Assembly: GCA_964560425.1 (NCBI GenBank)
Contig: CAZLLE010000064.1
Span: forward strand, 1-20,754
Direction of reading: 5' to 3'
DNA length: 20,754 nucleotides
From: CAZLLE01 sp964560425
Lineage (GTDB): Bacteria; Campylobacterota; Campylobacteria; Campylobacterales; QNZT01
Positions 1-6,652 of this stretch are shown here, piece by piece. The position numbers were made by a program, and so were the translations under genes. The notes below the pieces were generated by a model, which was not told the origin of the DNA, ran no database searches, and saw only the letters and a program-made list of their open reading frames with translations. The stretch's first letter is position 1; each line of letters opens with the position of its first letter.

Positions 1-1
1 G

Positions 2-226
2 GGAAATATTGATTTGGCTGTAAAAGATGGTTATCTTTATGTAGATAGTTTTATTGATTTAGTGATTTTGGATATTCGTGATATTGATGATATAAAGATA
101 GTAAATCGAAAAGAGGAAGTTTTTCCTTATGATGCTTTTCAAGTATTGACTCAAAAAGAATTAAATGAAAATAGATGTTATCGCTCGTATGATAAAGATC
201 GTGGTGTTGTTGTGGGGTATAAATAA
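2..226 (+). CDS. C-terminal end of an LVIVD-like beta-propeller protein (5' cut by window edge)
   Basis: The frame is open from the first bases of the window, so this is the 3' end of a longer gene; the internal ATG at 14 is not a credible start and has no ribosome binding site. About 74 residues are visible. The pattern of a short beta strand (DGYLYV), then LVILDIRDIDDIKIV, matches the repeat of LVIVD-type beta-propellers, which are usually exported or lipid-anchored surface proteins. Its TAA stop shares one base with the ATG of the next gene, which is of the same general type, so the two are translationally coupled and probably work together. Function is unknown. The call rests on repeat style only. 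Confidence 0.6.
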   Translation, partial: GNIDLAVKDGYLYVDSFIDLVILDIRDIDDIKIVNRKEEVFPYDAFQVLTQKELNENRCYRSYDKDRGVVVGYK

Positions 227-1038
227 TGAAAAAGTATATTGTAAGTTTGATTTTGGTTGTAGGTTTAGTTGGTTGTGGTGACTCTGGTAGTTCATCTTCT
301 AGTTCTGATAGTGTTCAAAGTGTTCCTACTTCTGCTGGTGGTGCGAATAAGATCGGAAAAGGTGGCTCACAAGCTAGATTTGTCATATCTGGTGATTATC
401 TTTATACTCTAAATAAACGAGATTTAGAAGCATTTGATATAACAGAGCCTGATAATCCTCTCCCCTACACAAGAGATAGTGTATCTTTTGATGTTGAGAC
501 ACTTTTTTCTTATGGAAAATATCTATATATTGGTGCAGAGGGTGGTATATATATCTATACCAAACCAACACCATCAAAAGGATTAGAAAAAATTGGTGAA
601 TTTACGCATGTTAAAAGTTGTGATCCTGTAGTAGTGGCTAATGATTTGGCTTTTGTAACTCTTAATAGTGGTAGTTCATGTAGATTAAATAGTGGTAAAA
701 ATGCTTTGGAAGTATTAGATGTCAAAGATCCTCTTAATCCAAAACTATTGATGAGTAGAAACATGATTGAACCTAAAGGGCTTGGCATAGATGATAATAG
801 ACTCTTTATTTGTGATGGAGTTGGTGGTTTAAAGGTTTTTGATGTTGTTTCATCTGAGAATAATGAGAGCAATGAAACTAAAGTAAATATTATTTTTGAT
901 AGAAATAGTACTCTTGCTGATATAAATTGTTATGATCTTATTCCTTATAATAAAAATTTGATTGTTAGTAATGGTGATGATGTGAGACAATTTGATTACT
1001 CTCATTTTCCAATGGTTGAATTGGGGCGTATTAAATAG
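226..1038 (+). CDS. Lipoprotein with LVIVD-like beta-propeller repeats
   Basis: The protein has 270 residues. Residues 1-16 form a lipoprotein signal peptide (Lys-Lys then a hydrophobic stretch) ending in the lipobox LVGC, so Cys17 should be lipidated. A Ser-rich linker follows (about 20-35), then roughly five repeats in which a strand such as GDYLYTL, GKYLYIG, NDLAFVT, NRLFICD or KNLIVSN is followed by a strand such as LEAFDITEPDNP or LEVLDVKDPLNP. This is the LVIVD beta-propeller pattern, often seen in proteins of unknown role that bind partners at the cell surface. Cys residues at about 127, 151, 195 and 234 could form disulfides. The gene overlaps the preceding propeller gene by one base and ends 47 bp before flgI. 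A link to flagella is possible but not shown. Confidence 0.75.
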   Translation: MKKYIVSLILVVGLVGCGDSGSSSSSSDSVQSVPTSAGGANKIGKGGSQARFVISGDYLYTLNKRDLEAFDITEPDNPLPYTRDSVSFDVETLFSYGKYLYIGAEGGIYIYTKPTPSKGLEKIGEFTHVKSCDPVVVANDLAFVTLNSGSSCRLNSGKNALEVLDVKDPLNPKLLMSRNMIEPKGLGIDDNRLFICDGVGGLKVFDVVSSENNESNETKVNIIFDRNSTLADINCYDLIPYNKNLIVSNGDDVRQFDYSHFPMVELGRIK

Positions 1039-1053
1039 GAATAATTTTTGCTT
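1036..1053 (+). promoter_or_regulatory. Sigma-54 (RpoN) type promoter for flgI
   Basis: TAGGAAT-N5-TTGCTT has the invariant GG (1038-1039) and GC (1050-1051) separated by exactly 10 nt, as RpoN promoters require. It resembles the GGAAC...TTGCTT form described for Campylobacter and Helicobacter flagellar genes. The predicted transcript start is near 1063, 23 nt before the flgI ATG. Rod, ring and hook genes are RpoN-dependent in this phylum, so the position makes biological sense. Confidence 0.65.
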
Positions 1054-1085
1054 ACATATGAAGTAATTTTTAAACAAGGACTTTT

Positions 1086-2108
1086 ATGTATATTAGATTA
1101 TTTCTAATTTTTATCTTTTTTTCTACTGAAATTTTTGCGGCAAGGGTACAAGAACTTGCAAATGTGATGGGTGTAAGAGATAATCAGCTCATTGGTTATG
1201 GGCTGGTTGTTGGTCTTAATGGTACTGGCGATGGCTCTTCATCTTTGTTTACTAGACGAGCGGTGGCTAGTATGTTAAAAAGTGTAAATGTTAAAATTGA
1301 TCCTAGAGATATAAAATCAAAAAATGTTGCTGCTGTAATGGTAACTGGTAAACTTCCTCCTTTTTCTCGTCATGGTGATAGATTGGATGTAGAGGTTTCA
1401 TCTATTGGTGATGCTAAATCTATTAGAGGGGGAACTCTTCTTTTGACTCCTTTAAAATCTGTAGATGGACAAATTTATGCTGTGGGACAAGGTAAAATTG
1501 ATAATGGATTTAGTTCGGGAAGATCAAGAGCCAAACCTATTACCTCGGCTAAAATGTTTGGTGGTGCGATAGTAGAGAGAGAGCTTGGATTTGATCTATA
1601 TAATAAAACAAGTATCAATATTAGTCTAAAAAAAGCAGATTTTAATAGTGCTTTAAAGATTCAAAACTCTATTAGAAGAGCTTTTGGTGGAAATGTTGCT
1701 GTTGCTCTTGATCCTAGAACAATAAAACTCAATAGACCTCAAAATCTTAGTATGGTTGAGTTTTTGGCAAGAGTTAATAATCTTCAAGTTAGAGATGTTC
1801 AATCTGGTAAGGTTGTAATTGATGAGAGTACAGGTACAGTTGTAGCTGGAATTGATGTATTGATTGAGCCTGTTGTTATTACTCATGGTGATTTGACTAT
1901 CAAAATTCAACCAACGGCAAAAAGTTTAGGGCATAAAACACAAGTAAATGTAGACTCTAATCTTATTAGAATGGAAGCAGGAGAGATATCTGTGGCAAAT
2001 GTAGCTAGGGTTCTCAAAAAACTTGGTTCAACCCCCGCAGATATAATTGCTATTTTAAAAACAATCAAACGATCAGGAGCTATTTTGGCAGATTTGGAGG
2101 TGATATAG
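1086..2108 (+). CDS. flgI: Flagellar P-ring protein FlgI
   Basis: FlgI forms the periplasmic P ring around the flagellar rod, in the peptidoglycan layer. The protein has 340 residues, close to the family norm. It opens with a Sec signal peptide (about 1-19, ending IFAA), and the mature protein starts with the family signature ARVQELANVMGVRDNQL followed by IGYGLVVGLNGTGDG. Further conserved blocks are MLKSVNV, NVAAVMVTGKLPPF, GDRLDVEVSSIGDAKS and, near the C-terminus, a run ending in ILKTIKRSGAILADLEVI. The start at 1086 is preceded by AAGGA at a good distance. The TAG stop shares one base with the GTG start of flgJ, so the two genes are coupled. Transcription is probably RpoN-dependent from the site at 1036-1053. 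Confidence 0.97.
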   Translation: MYIRLFLIFIFFSTEIFAARVQELANVMGVRDNQLIGYGLVVGLNGTGDGSSSLFTRRAVASMLKSVNVKIDPRDIKSKNVAAVMVTGKLPPFSRHGDRLDVEVSSIGDAKSIRGGTLLLTPLKSVDGQIYAVGQGKIDNGFSSGRSRAKPITSAKMFGGAIVERELGFDLYNKTSINISLKKADFNSALKIQNSIRRAFGGNVAVALDPRTIKLNRPQNLSMVEFLARVNNLQVRDVQSGKVVIDESTGTVVAGIDVLIEPVVITHGDLTIKIQPTAKSLGHKTQVNVDSNLIRMEAGEISVANVARVLKKLGSTPADIIAILKTIKRSGAILADLEVI

Positions 2109-2395
2109 TGAAAATAGATAGTTTTGTCGCTACTTCATCTATCGGATTGCAAAAAGTTGAAAATAGTAAAAATGATGAAAAATTAAGAGAACAAACAGAT
2201 GCTTTTGAATCATTTTTACTTAAAAAAATTCTTGATATTGCCATTAAAAAAGATGAAAACTCTATTTTTGGCAAAGATGCTGGAGATAAGATTTATAACT
2301 CTATGTACAATGATACTATGAGTAAGGCTCTTGGTGGTGGAATGGGTTTTAGTGAAATGTTGTTTAATTTCCTAAAAGAGGCACAAAAAAGTTAA
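2108..2395 (+). CDS. flgJ: FlgJ-type flagellar rod-binding protein, single domain
   Basis: This 95-residue protein matches the N-terminal rod-assembly domain of FlgJ (Rod-binding family). The diagnostic stretch is about residues 33-88: QTDAFESFLLKKIL, then SIFGKDAGDKIYNSMYND and KALGGGMGFSEMLF. The C-terminal peptidoglycan hydrolase domain found in enterobacterial FlgJ is absent. That is usual in Campylobacterota, where another hydrolase is thought to open the wall for the rod. The start is GTG, overlapping the flgI stop by one base, with GGAGG about 7 nt upstream inside flgI. The protein should act in the periplasm, scaffolding rod assembly. Confidence 0.88.
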   Translation: MKIDSFVATSSIGLQKVENSKNDEKLREQTDAFESFLLKKILDIAIKKDENSIFGKDAGDKIYNSMYNDTMSKALGGGMGFSEMLFNFLKEAQKS

Positions 2396-2419
2396 ACTTA
2401 TTACTATCTTTGACGATAT
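2393..2419 (+). promoter_or_regulatory. Sigma-28 (FliA) type promoter before flgN-flgK
   Basis: TAAA (2393-2396), 17 nt, then CGATAT (2414-2419) fits the sigma-28 layout (TAAA-N15-xxCGAT) and the CGATWT -10 form reported for Campylobacter and Helicobacter. The -35 element overlaps the flgJ stop codon. The predicted start near 2426 leaves a leader of about 20 nt to the flgN ATG at 2447. Late genes for hook-filament junction proteins are plausible targets. Confidence 0.55.
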
Positions 2420-2446
2420 ACATTTAATATAGATTAAGGATAGAAT

Positions 2447-2872
2447 ATGTTGGAGATACATTTACAAAATGCTATTAATGAGTTGGATAAATTAATAGCA
2501 TTAACTCATGAAGATATTGCTTTGGTAAAGAGAGCAGAACACACAAAATTGACAAATAATATCAATCAGAAAAATCATCTTATGCTCTCTTTTGAGAATC
2601 AAAAAGCCCTTTTGAATCAATCTTTGATGAAATTGGTAGAGTTTGATGAGAGAGGACTTGAGGATATTTTGACTCAGGAGCAACATGAGTTGATGGATCT
2701 TTTCAAAGATAAATTGCTTGAGCTAAAAAATACTAATATTCAATTTTCAAAATTTGTTATGTCTGTTGGAGAGTTTTATAATGAACTTTTTGATCAAATA
2801 TTTGTATTAGATAGAAGTGGATATCAAAAGACAAATCCTCTTCCTGCTGCATTTTTTAAGACAAGGGCATAA
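2447..2872 (+). CDS. flgN: FlgN-like flagellar export chaperone (probable)
   Basis: The protein has 141 residues, is mostly helical and has no signal peptide or membrane segment. FlgN keeps the hook-filament junction proteins FlgK and FlgL soluble and delivers them to the flagellar type III export apparatus. Family support comes from size, the N-terminal helical pattern (LQNAINELDKLIALTHEDIALVKR) and position: it sits 3 bp before flgK, as FlgN does in this phylum. Sequence identity of FlgN proteins is low, so context carries much of the call. The ATG at 2447 has AAGGA about 8 nt upstream. A small flgM gene usually precedes flgN in related genomes; the 51-bp gap here has no room for one. Confidence 0.72.
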   Translation: MLEIHLQNAINELDKLIALTHEDIALVKRAEHTKLTNNINQKNHLMLSFENQKALLNQSLMKLVEFDERGLEDILTQEQHELMDLFKDKLLELKNTNIQFSKFVMSVGEFYNELFDQIFVLDRSGYQKTNPLPAAFFKTRA

Positions 2873-2875
2873 ATT

Positions 2876-4702
2876 ATGGGCTTGATGGATACGCTCAATG
2901 TTGGATATAGTGGACTTAGTACATCTCAAACGGGTGTTACAACTACAAGTCATAATATTGCAAATAAAGATACAGAGGGGTATACAAGACAGAGAATAGA
3001 TTCTGAGGTAAATACTCCTTTAAATAGAAATGATCTCAATTATGGTAATGGCTCTCATGTTGAACAGATTACGAGAATACATGATGAATTTGTATATAAA
3101 AAATTAAAAACTAGCGGTGCAAATCTTGAATATAATCAATTTAGCAAAGATACTCTACAAGAGATAGCAAATCTATCTCCTGAATTGGATGGTTTGGGAA
3201 TTTCGCAAGATATCAAAGATTTTTTCTCTGCATGGAGCGATTTTTCACAAAATCCAAGTGATGAAGGTAACAAAGTTGTCGTTGCTGATAGTGTGCGTAC
3301 TATATCTAGTGATCTTAAAAGTTTTAGAGAATCTATAGTAAGTGTTCAAGATAGACTTGATAATCAACTTCAAGTTGCTATTGATGAGGTAAATGATATC
3401 GCTTCTGAGATTGCTACTATAAATAAAGGTATTGCTTTTAGTGAAGCTGGAAATGGAGGGGATGCTAATGATCTAAGAGATCAAAGAGACTCTTTGGAGC
3501 TTAGATTATCAAAATTAATTGATAGTGAAGTCTTTAAGGGGGAGTTCCACTCTGATAGTAGTATTGATAGAAATTTGACAGATCAAGGTACAGAGTATAC
3601 AATCAATGTTGCTGGAGGATTAAATATTGTAGATGGTGTTGATTATCACCCTCTAGTCCTTGATAAAGAGAAAAATGATAGTAGATTTAACTCTGTATAT
3701 TTTGAAGATCAATCACATAGACAAAGAGTAGATATTACCGATAAACTACACAAAGGAAGAGTAGGGGCTATTGTAGATTTGAGAGGAAGTAGTATTGATG
3801 AATCGAGTGGAAAGGCAATTCATTCAAAAATTCAAGACTATTTAGATGATTTGGATGATTTTGCAAAAGGTTTGATTCAAAAAACAAATAGTATTTATGC
3901 TCAAAGCCCCCAAGCTTCTATAACTAGTGATCCATTTTTAAACTTTTCTGATACACAAAAATTGATAAATTATGATGATAATATCAAAACAGGATCATTT
4001 GATTTAGTAGTCTATAATGGAGCAGGTGAAGAGGTAGCAACAAAATCTATATCTATAACAGAGACAACAAATTTAAACGATATCGTAACACAAATTAACT
4101 CCAACACAGATGATAATAGCGATAATGACGGAACCAATGATGTAGATGATCTATTTAGTGCCACTTTTGGACCAGAGAGATTACATATCATGCCAAAAGA
4201 TGCAGACGCAGGATATACAATATCTATAAGAGATAATAGAACAAATCTAGCTGGAGTAATGGGTGCACATAAACTTTTTGATGGAGATAGTGCCAAAAAT
4301 ATTGATTTAGCTAGAGATATCAAAGAAGACCCTTCAAATCTAAACGCATATTCAAATCCCGTAGATGGTGATAATAGTGTAGCTAATGCCATGGTATCAT
4401 TTCAGTATGAGGAGTTCTCTTTTACCAAACAAAATGGCACAACAGCAACACACACAATAGAGAGCTTCTATCGAACAACCTCAGTAAGAGTAGCCTCAGA
4501 CGCACAACAAGCCACAGCCCTATTTGATTCAGCAGAAGTTTTAAACAAAACAGTAGAAGACCAAATGGCTTCAATTAGTGGAGTTGACATGGATGAAGAG
4601 CTAATAAACCTCATGAAATACCAAACAGCCTACCAAGCAAACGCAAAAGTAATTACTGCCATTGATAGAATGATGGATACATTACTAGGGATTAAACAGT
4701 AA
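2876..4702 (+). CDS. flgK: Flagellar hook-associated protein 1 (FlgK)
   Basis: FlgK is the first junction protein between hook and filament. The protein has 608 residues. The N-terminal D0 helix carries the axial-protein motif (GYSGLSTSQTGVTTTSHNIANKDTEGYTRQR, about 10-40). The C-terminal D0 region ends SGVDMDEELINLMKYQTAYQ then NAKVITAIDRMMDTLLG, typical of FlgK. The variable middle (about 360-500) forms surface domains. It has no signal peptide, as expected for a type III export substrate. It lies 3 bp after the flgN-like gene. The 3' third uses noticeably more C-ending and CTA/ACA codons (AAC, GCC, TAC) than the first half, so part of the gene may have a different history. A 12-bp inverted repeat follows the stop. 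Confidence 0.95.
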   Translation: MGLMDTLNVGYSGLSTSQTGVTTTSHNIANKDTEGYTRQRIDSEVNTPLNRNDLNYGNGSHVEQITRIHDEFVYKKLKTSGANLEYNQFSKDTLQEIANLSPELDGLGISQDIKDFFSAWSDFSQNPSDEGNKVVVADSVRTISSDLKSFRESIVSVQDRLDNQLQVAIDEVNDIASEIATINKGIAFSEAGNGGDANDLRDQRDSLELRLSKLIDSEVFKGEFHSDSSIDRNLTDQGTEYTINVAGGLNIVDGVDYHPLVLDKEKNDSRFNSVYFEDQSHRQRVDITDKLHKGRVGAIVDLRGSSIDESSGKAIHSKIQDYLDDLDDFAKGLIQKTNSIYAQSPQASITSDPFLNFSDTQKLINYDDNIKTGSFDLVVYNGAGEEVATKSISITETTNLNDIVTQINSNTDDNSDNDGTNDVDDLFSATFGPERLHIMPKDADAGYTISIRDNRTNLAGVMGAHKLFDGDSAKNIDLARDIKEDPSNLNAYSNPVDGDNSVANAMVSFQYEEFSFTKQNGTTATHTIESFYRTTSVRVASDAQQATALFDSAEVLNKTVEDQMASISGVDMDEELINLMKYQTAYQANAKVITAIDRMMDTLLGIKQ

Positions 4703-4720
4703 ATTAGATTACACAATTAT

Positions 4721-4756
4721 TCTACTTTTTAAAGCTCTATTAAATTAAAAAGTAGA
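4721..4756 (+). terminator. Possible stem-loop end of the flgK transcript
   Basis: Perfect 12-bp arms TCTACTTTTTAA (4721-4732) and TTAAAAAGTAGA (4745-4756) enclose a 12-nt loop, 18 bp after the flgK stop. The stem is AT-rich and no clear T run follows it, so intrinsic termination is uncertain. The site is at the natural boundary between the flagellar block and the accessory module. Confidence 0.4.
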
Positions 4757-4877
4757 GTATATTCTCGCCATCATACAAGATACAAACAAAGAGATTTTGG
4801 ATAATATACCACCTAATATAAAGCTAAAAATTCTACATGATAAATGTTTTATAGATATTAAAACAGTTTTGGATTGA
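4749..4877 (+). pseudogene. Possible decayed gene fragment before the ATPase gene
   Basis: This 42-codon open stretch ends in TGA at 4875-4877 and has no ATG or good alternative start. It reads like real protein: KVEYILAIIQDTNKEILDN (about residues 1-19), then IPPNIKLKILHDKCFID and KTVLD. Composition is balanced and amphipathic rather than low-complexity. It could be the tail of a gene truncated when the neighbouring module arrived. It could also be chance in AT-rich DNA; I do not recognise the family. Confidence 0.25.
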
Positions 4878-4909
4878 TGAAGTTGTGAGTGTGTAAATAA
4901 GGGAAAAAA

Positions 4910-6097
4910 ATGATAAATAAGTTTAAAACCAAAGATACAGGGATAGGATTTGATTTTGATATAGAGCTTGAAAAAGATAAGAAGGTTTATTGTTTTATAG
5001 GTAAAAATGGGATTGGTAAAACTCAACTTTTAGAAAATATGGCAAAGTCATTGATATATTCGCATTCAATATTTCATAAAAAAGATAATAATCTCAACTT
5101 TTCAAATTTTTTTATGCAAAATGGTGTTTTTAATGCAATTAAATCATATCAATTAAGATTACCTTCGGGGATAGTTCTCAATAATATTATTATTAAAGAT
5201 AAACTCAAGCAGAGTTGGAGCTATACAACATTTGAAATGATTGGACTACATCAGAATAAAGAGTTTATTTGTGATAAACCAATAGTTTTTATTGGTGCAA
5301 AAAATAGGGGTTTTACAAAAAATATTGATCCTGATAATATAAAGATTTTAGGTAATTATCAAAGTAGATTTATAGAGAGTATCAAACGAAGTATGAGTTA
5401 TATTCATGGTGAAGGGTTGGAACATGAAGAGATTGCTAATTGGTTTGTATCTAGGCTTATTATAAATCCAAATTTTGTTATATCTGATCAAAACAAATCA
5501 AATGAGGTTATAACAGTTTTGAAATTGATGGAGAAATTGGAACCTAGTTTAAAACTGGTAATACCAAAAGAGGATGGAAATAACTCCCTTGCCATTTTAT
5601 ATCATGAGGGTCAACTTTTGATAAATAATATTCCTCTTGATAAGCTCTCTACTGGTTTTGTCTCAATTATCAAAATTTTTCAAGAGATTGTTGCTGGTTA
5701 TGGTGGTTGGAGTAATATAGATGATCTTAATTTGGTTGATGGGATTGTTTTTATTGATGAGTTGGAACCACATCTTCATATAAGTTGGCAGACAAAAATT
5801 ATCTCTATTTTAAAAGAGTTTTTTCCAAAAACAACATTTTATCTATCTACACACTCTCCCCTTGTATTGGCAGGTCTCAAAGATGGTGAAGCTTATGAGC
5901 TTTTGAGAGATGATAAATTTGTCAAAGCAAAAAAAATAGCAAATATAGATAACTATTTTTTATCAGATATAGTTAGTGAATTTTTTGGTGTGGATCTAAA
6001 TCAAAATAAAATAGATAATCCAGATAAAGAAAAACAAAAAGATGCAAAATCTAAACTTCTAAAATTGGTAAACATGCTTCAATCGGAAGAAAAATGA
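4910..6097 (+). CDS. ABC-type/AAA ATPase paired with a PIN nuclease
   Basis: The 395-residue soluble ATPase belongs to the broad AAA_15/AAA_21 class (SMC/OLD-like fold). Walker A is GKNGIGKT (31-38). A signature-like LSTGF is at 246-250. Walker B is GIVFIDELE (278-286; Asp283 and Glu284). The D-loop region EPHLHISWQ follows, and the switch histidine is in YLSTHSPLVLAG (His315). The region between Walker A and the signature (about 50-240) is family-specific and unrecognised. There is no C-terminal TOPRIM, so it is not OLD or GajA. AAGGG 6 nt before the ATG supports the start. The stop overlaps the PIN gene start in ATGA, implying coupled translation and a joint function. By analogy with Septu or PARIS, the ATPase may sense a trigger and control the nuclease. 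No antitoxin-like gene is present. Confidence 0.85.
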   Translation: MINKFKTKDTGIGFDFDIELEKDKKVYCFIGKNGIGKTQLLENMAKSLIYSHSIFHKKDNNLNFSNFFMQNGVFNAIKSYQLRLPSGIVLNNIIIKDKLKQSWSYTTFEMIGLHQNKEFICDKPIVFIGAKNRGFTKNIDPDNIKILGNYQSRFIESIKRSMSYIHGEGLEHEEIANWFVSRLIINPNFVISDQNKSNEVITVLKLMEKLEPSLKLVIPKEDGNNSLAILYHEGQLLINNIPLDKLSTGFVSIIKIFQEIVAGYGGWSNIDDLNLVDGIVFIDELEPHLHISWQTKIISILKEFFPKTTFYLSTHSPLVLAGLKDGEAYELLRDDKFVKAKKIANIDNYFLSDIVSEFFGVDLNQNKIDNPDKEKQKDAKSKLLKLVNMLQSEEK

Positions 6098-6501
6098 AAT
6101 ACTTTATAGATACAAATATAATCATAGATTTATTGGATGGAGATAAAAAAGCTGTAGAGCTAATTGTTAGAATTGCTAATGATAAGGATAGTAAACTATT
6201 TATCAATAGATTAGTCTGTATTGAAGCTTTGAGAACTATTCATTTTGATAATTCCAGAATATTTAATCAAGCTAAAGAGTCATTGGAAAGTTTTGAAAAA
6301 CTAGAGATAAATCCCAAAATATATGAAAAAGCTATCAATTTTTCAAGATATTGCCATAGTAAAGGTGTTAAATTAAAAGGCAAATGTGAAGCAATAGATT
6401 TTTTACATTTTGTAACAGCTAAATATTATGATCTTGAAATAGTATCAAATGATAAAGATTTGAATAGGCTTGAAGATGTCTATAAAAAGTATATGATGTA
6501 A
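6094..6501 (+). CDS. PIN-domain nuclease (VapC-like), effector partner of the ATPase
   Basis: The protein has 135 residues and a single PIN domain, a metal-dependent RNase fold. Expected acidic residues are in place: Asp6 in FIDTNIIIDLL, Glu44 in CIEALR, Asp102 in EAIDFLHFVTAK and Asp120 in VSNDKDLNRL, the last matching the TRDKDF block of VapC. All four suggest an active enzyme. VapC toxins cut tRNA or rRNA and normally follow a small VapB antitoxin. Here the upstream partner is instead a 395-residue ATPase, overlapping by 4 nt (ATGA). That argues for an ATPase-gated nuclease, possibly in phage defence, although no target can be read from the sequence. Translation likely depends on coupling, since the ribosome binding site lies within the ATPase gene. 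Confidence 0.85.
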   Translation: MKYFIDTNIIIDLLDGDKKAVELIVRIANDKDSKLFINRLVCIEALRTIHFDNSRIFNQAKESLESFEKLEINPKIYEKAINFSRYCHSKGVKLKGKCEAIDFLHFVTAKYYDLEIVSNDKDLNRLEDVYKKYMM

Positions 6502-6549
6502 TACTCATAAATATTAAATTTAAAAAGAATTTGGGTAGTTTTATATGTT

Positions 6550-6558
6550 GAGTGCTAT
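6550..6558 (+). promoter_or_regulatory. Half-site resembling CIRCE (GAGTGCTAT)
   Basis: CIRCE, the HrcA heat-shock operator, is TTAGCACTC-N9-GAGTGCTAA. GAGTGCTAT matches the right arm at 8 of 9 positions and lies about 40 bp before the grpE -35 box. The left arm is not recognisable at the expected distance. It may be a relic or chance. Confidence 0.2.
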
Positions 6559-6596
6559 AGACTAAAGATACTTAAAAATAAAAACTAAATAAAGAC

Positions 6597-6625
6597 TTGA
6601 CAAACATCGACTAAAGTTGTATAAT
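6597..6625 (+). promoter_or_regulatory. Consensus sigma-70 promoter for grpE-dnaK
   Basis: TTGACA (6597-6602), 17 nt, TATAAT (6620-6625): a full match to the sigma-70 consensus with ideal spacing. This is rare in Campylobacterota, which usually lack a clear -35. Transcription would start near 6632, giving a short leader that carries AGGAGG at 6643-6648 before the ATG at 6653. Strong basal expression of the chaperone genes is expected. Confidence 0.85.
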
Positions 6626-6652
6626 ACTGCCAACTTCACTATAGGAGGCTAT

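Noticed and set aside
2396..2446. Search for a small flgM gene between flgJ and flgN
   Set aside because: The gap is 51 bp and contains stops in the forward frames; FlgM needs about 60-90 codons.
4745..5026. Minus-strand open frame of 93 codons opposite the ATPase start
   Set aside because: It overlaps the Walker A region of a clear + strand gene, has no start signal and reads as hydrophobic antisense of AT-rich DNA.
6617..6652. Upstream ATG that would lengthen GrpE by 12 residues
   Set aside because: It overlaps the -10 box of the consensus promoter and precedes the predicted transcript start; the ATG at 6653 has AGGAGG at ideal spacing.
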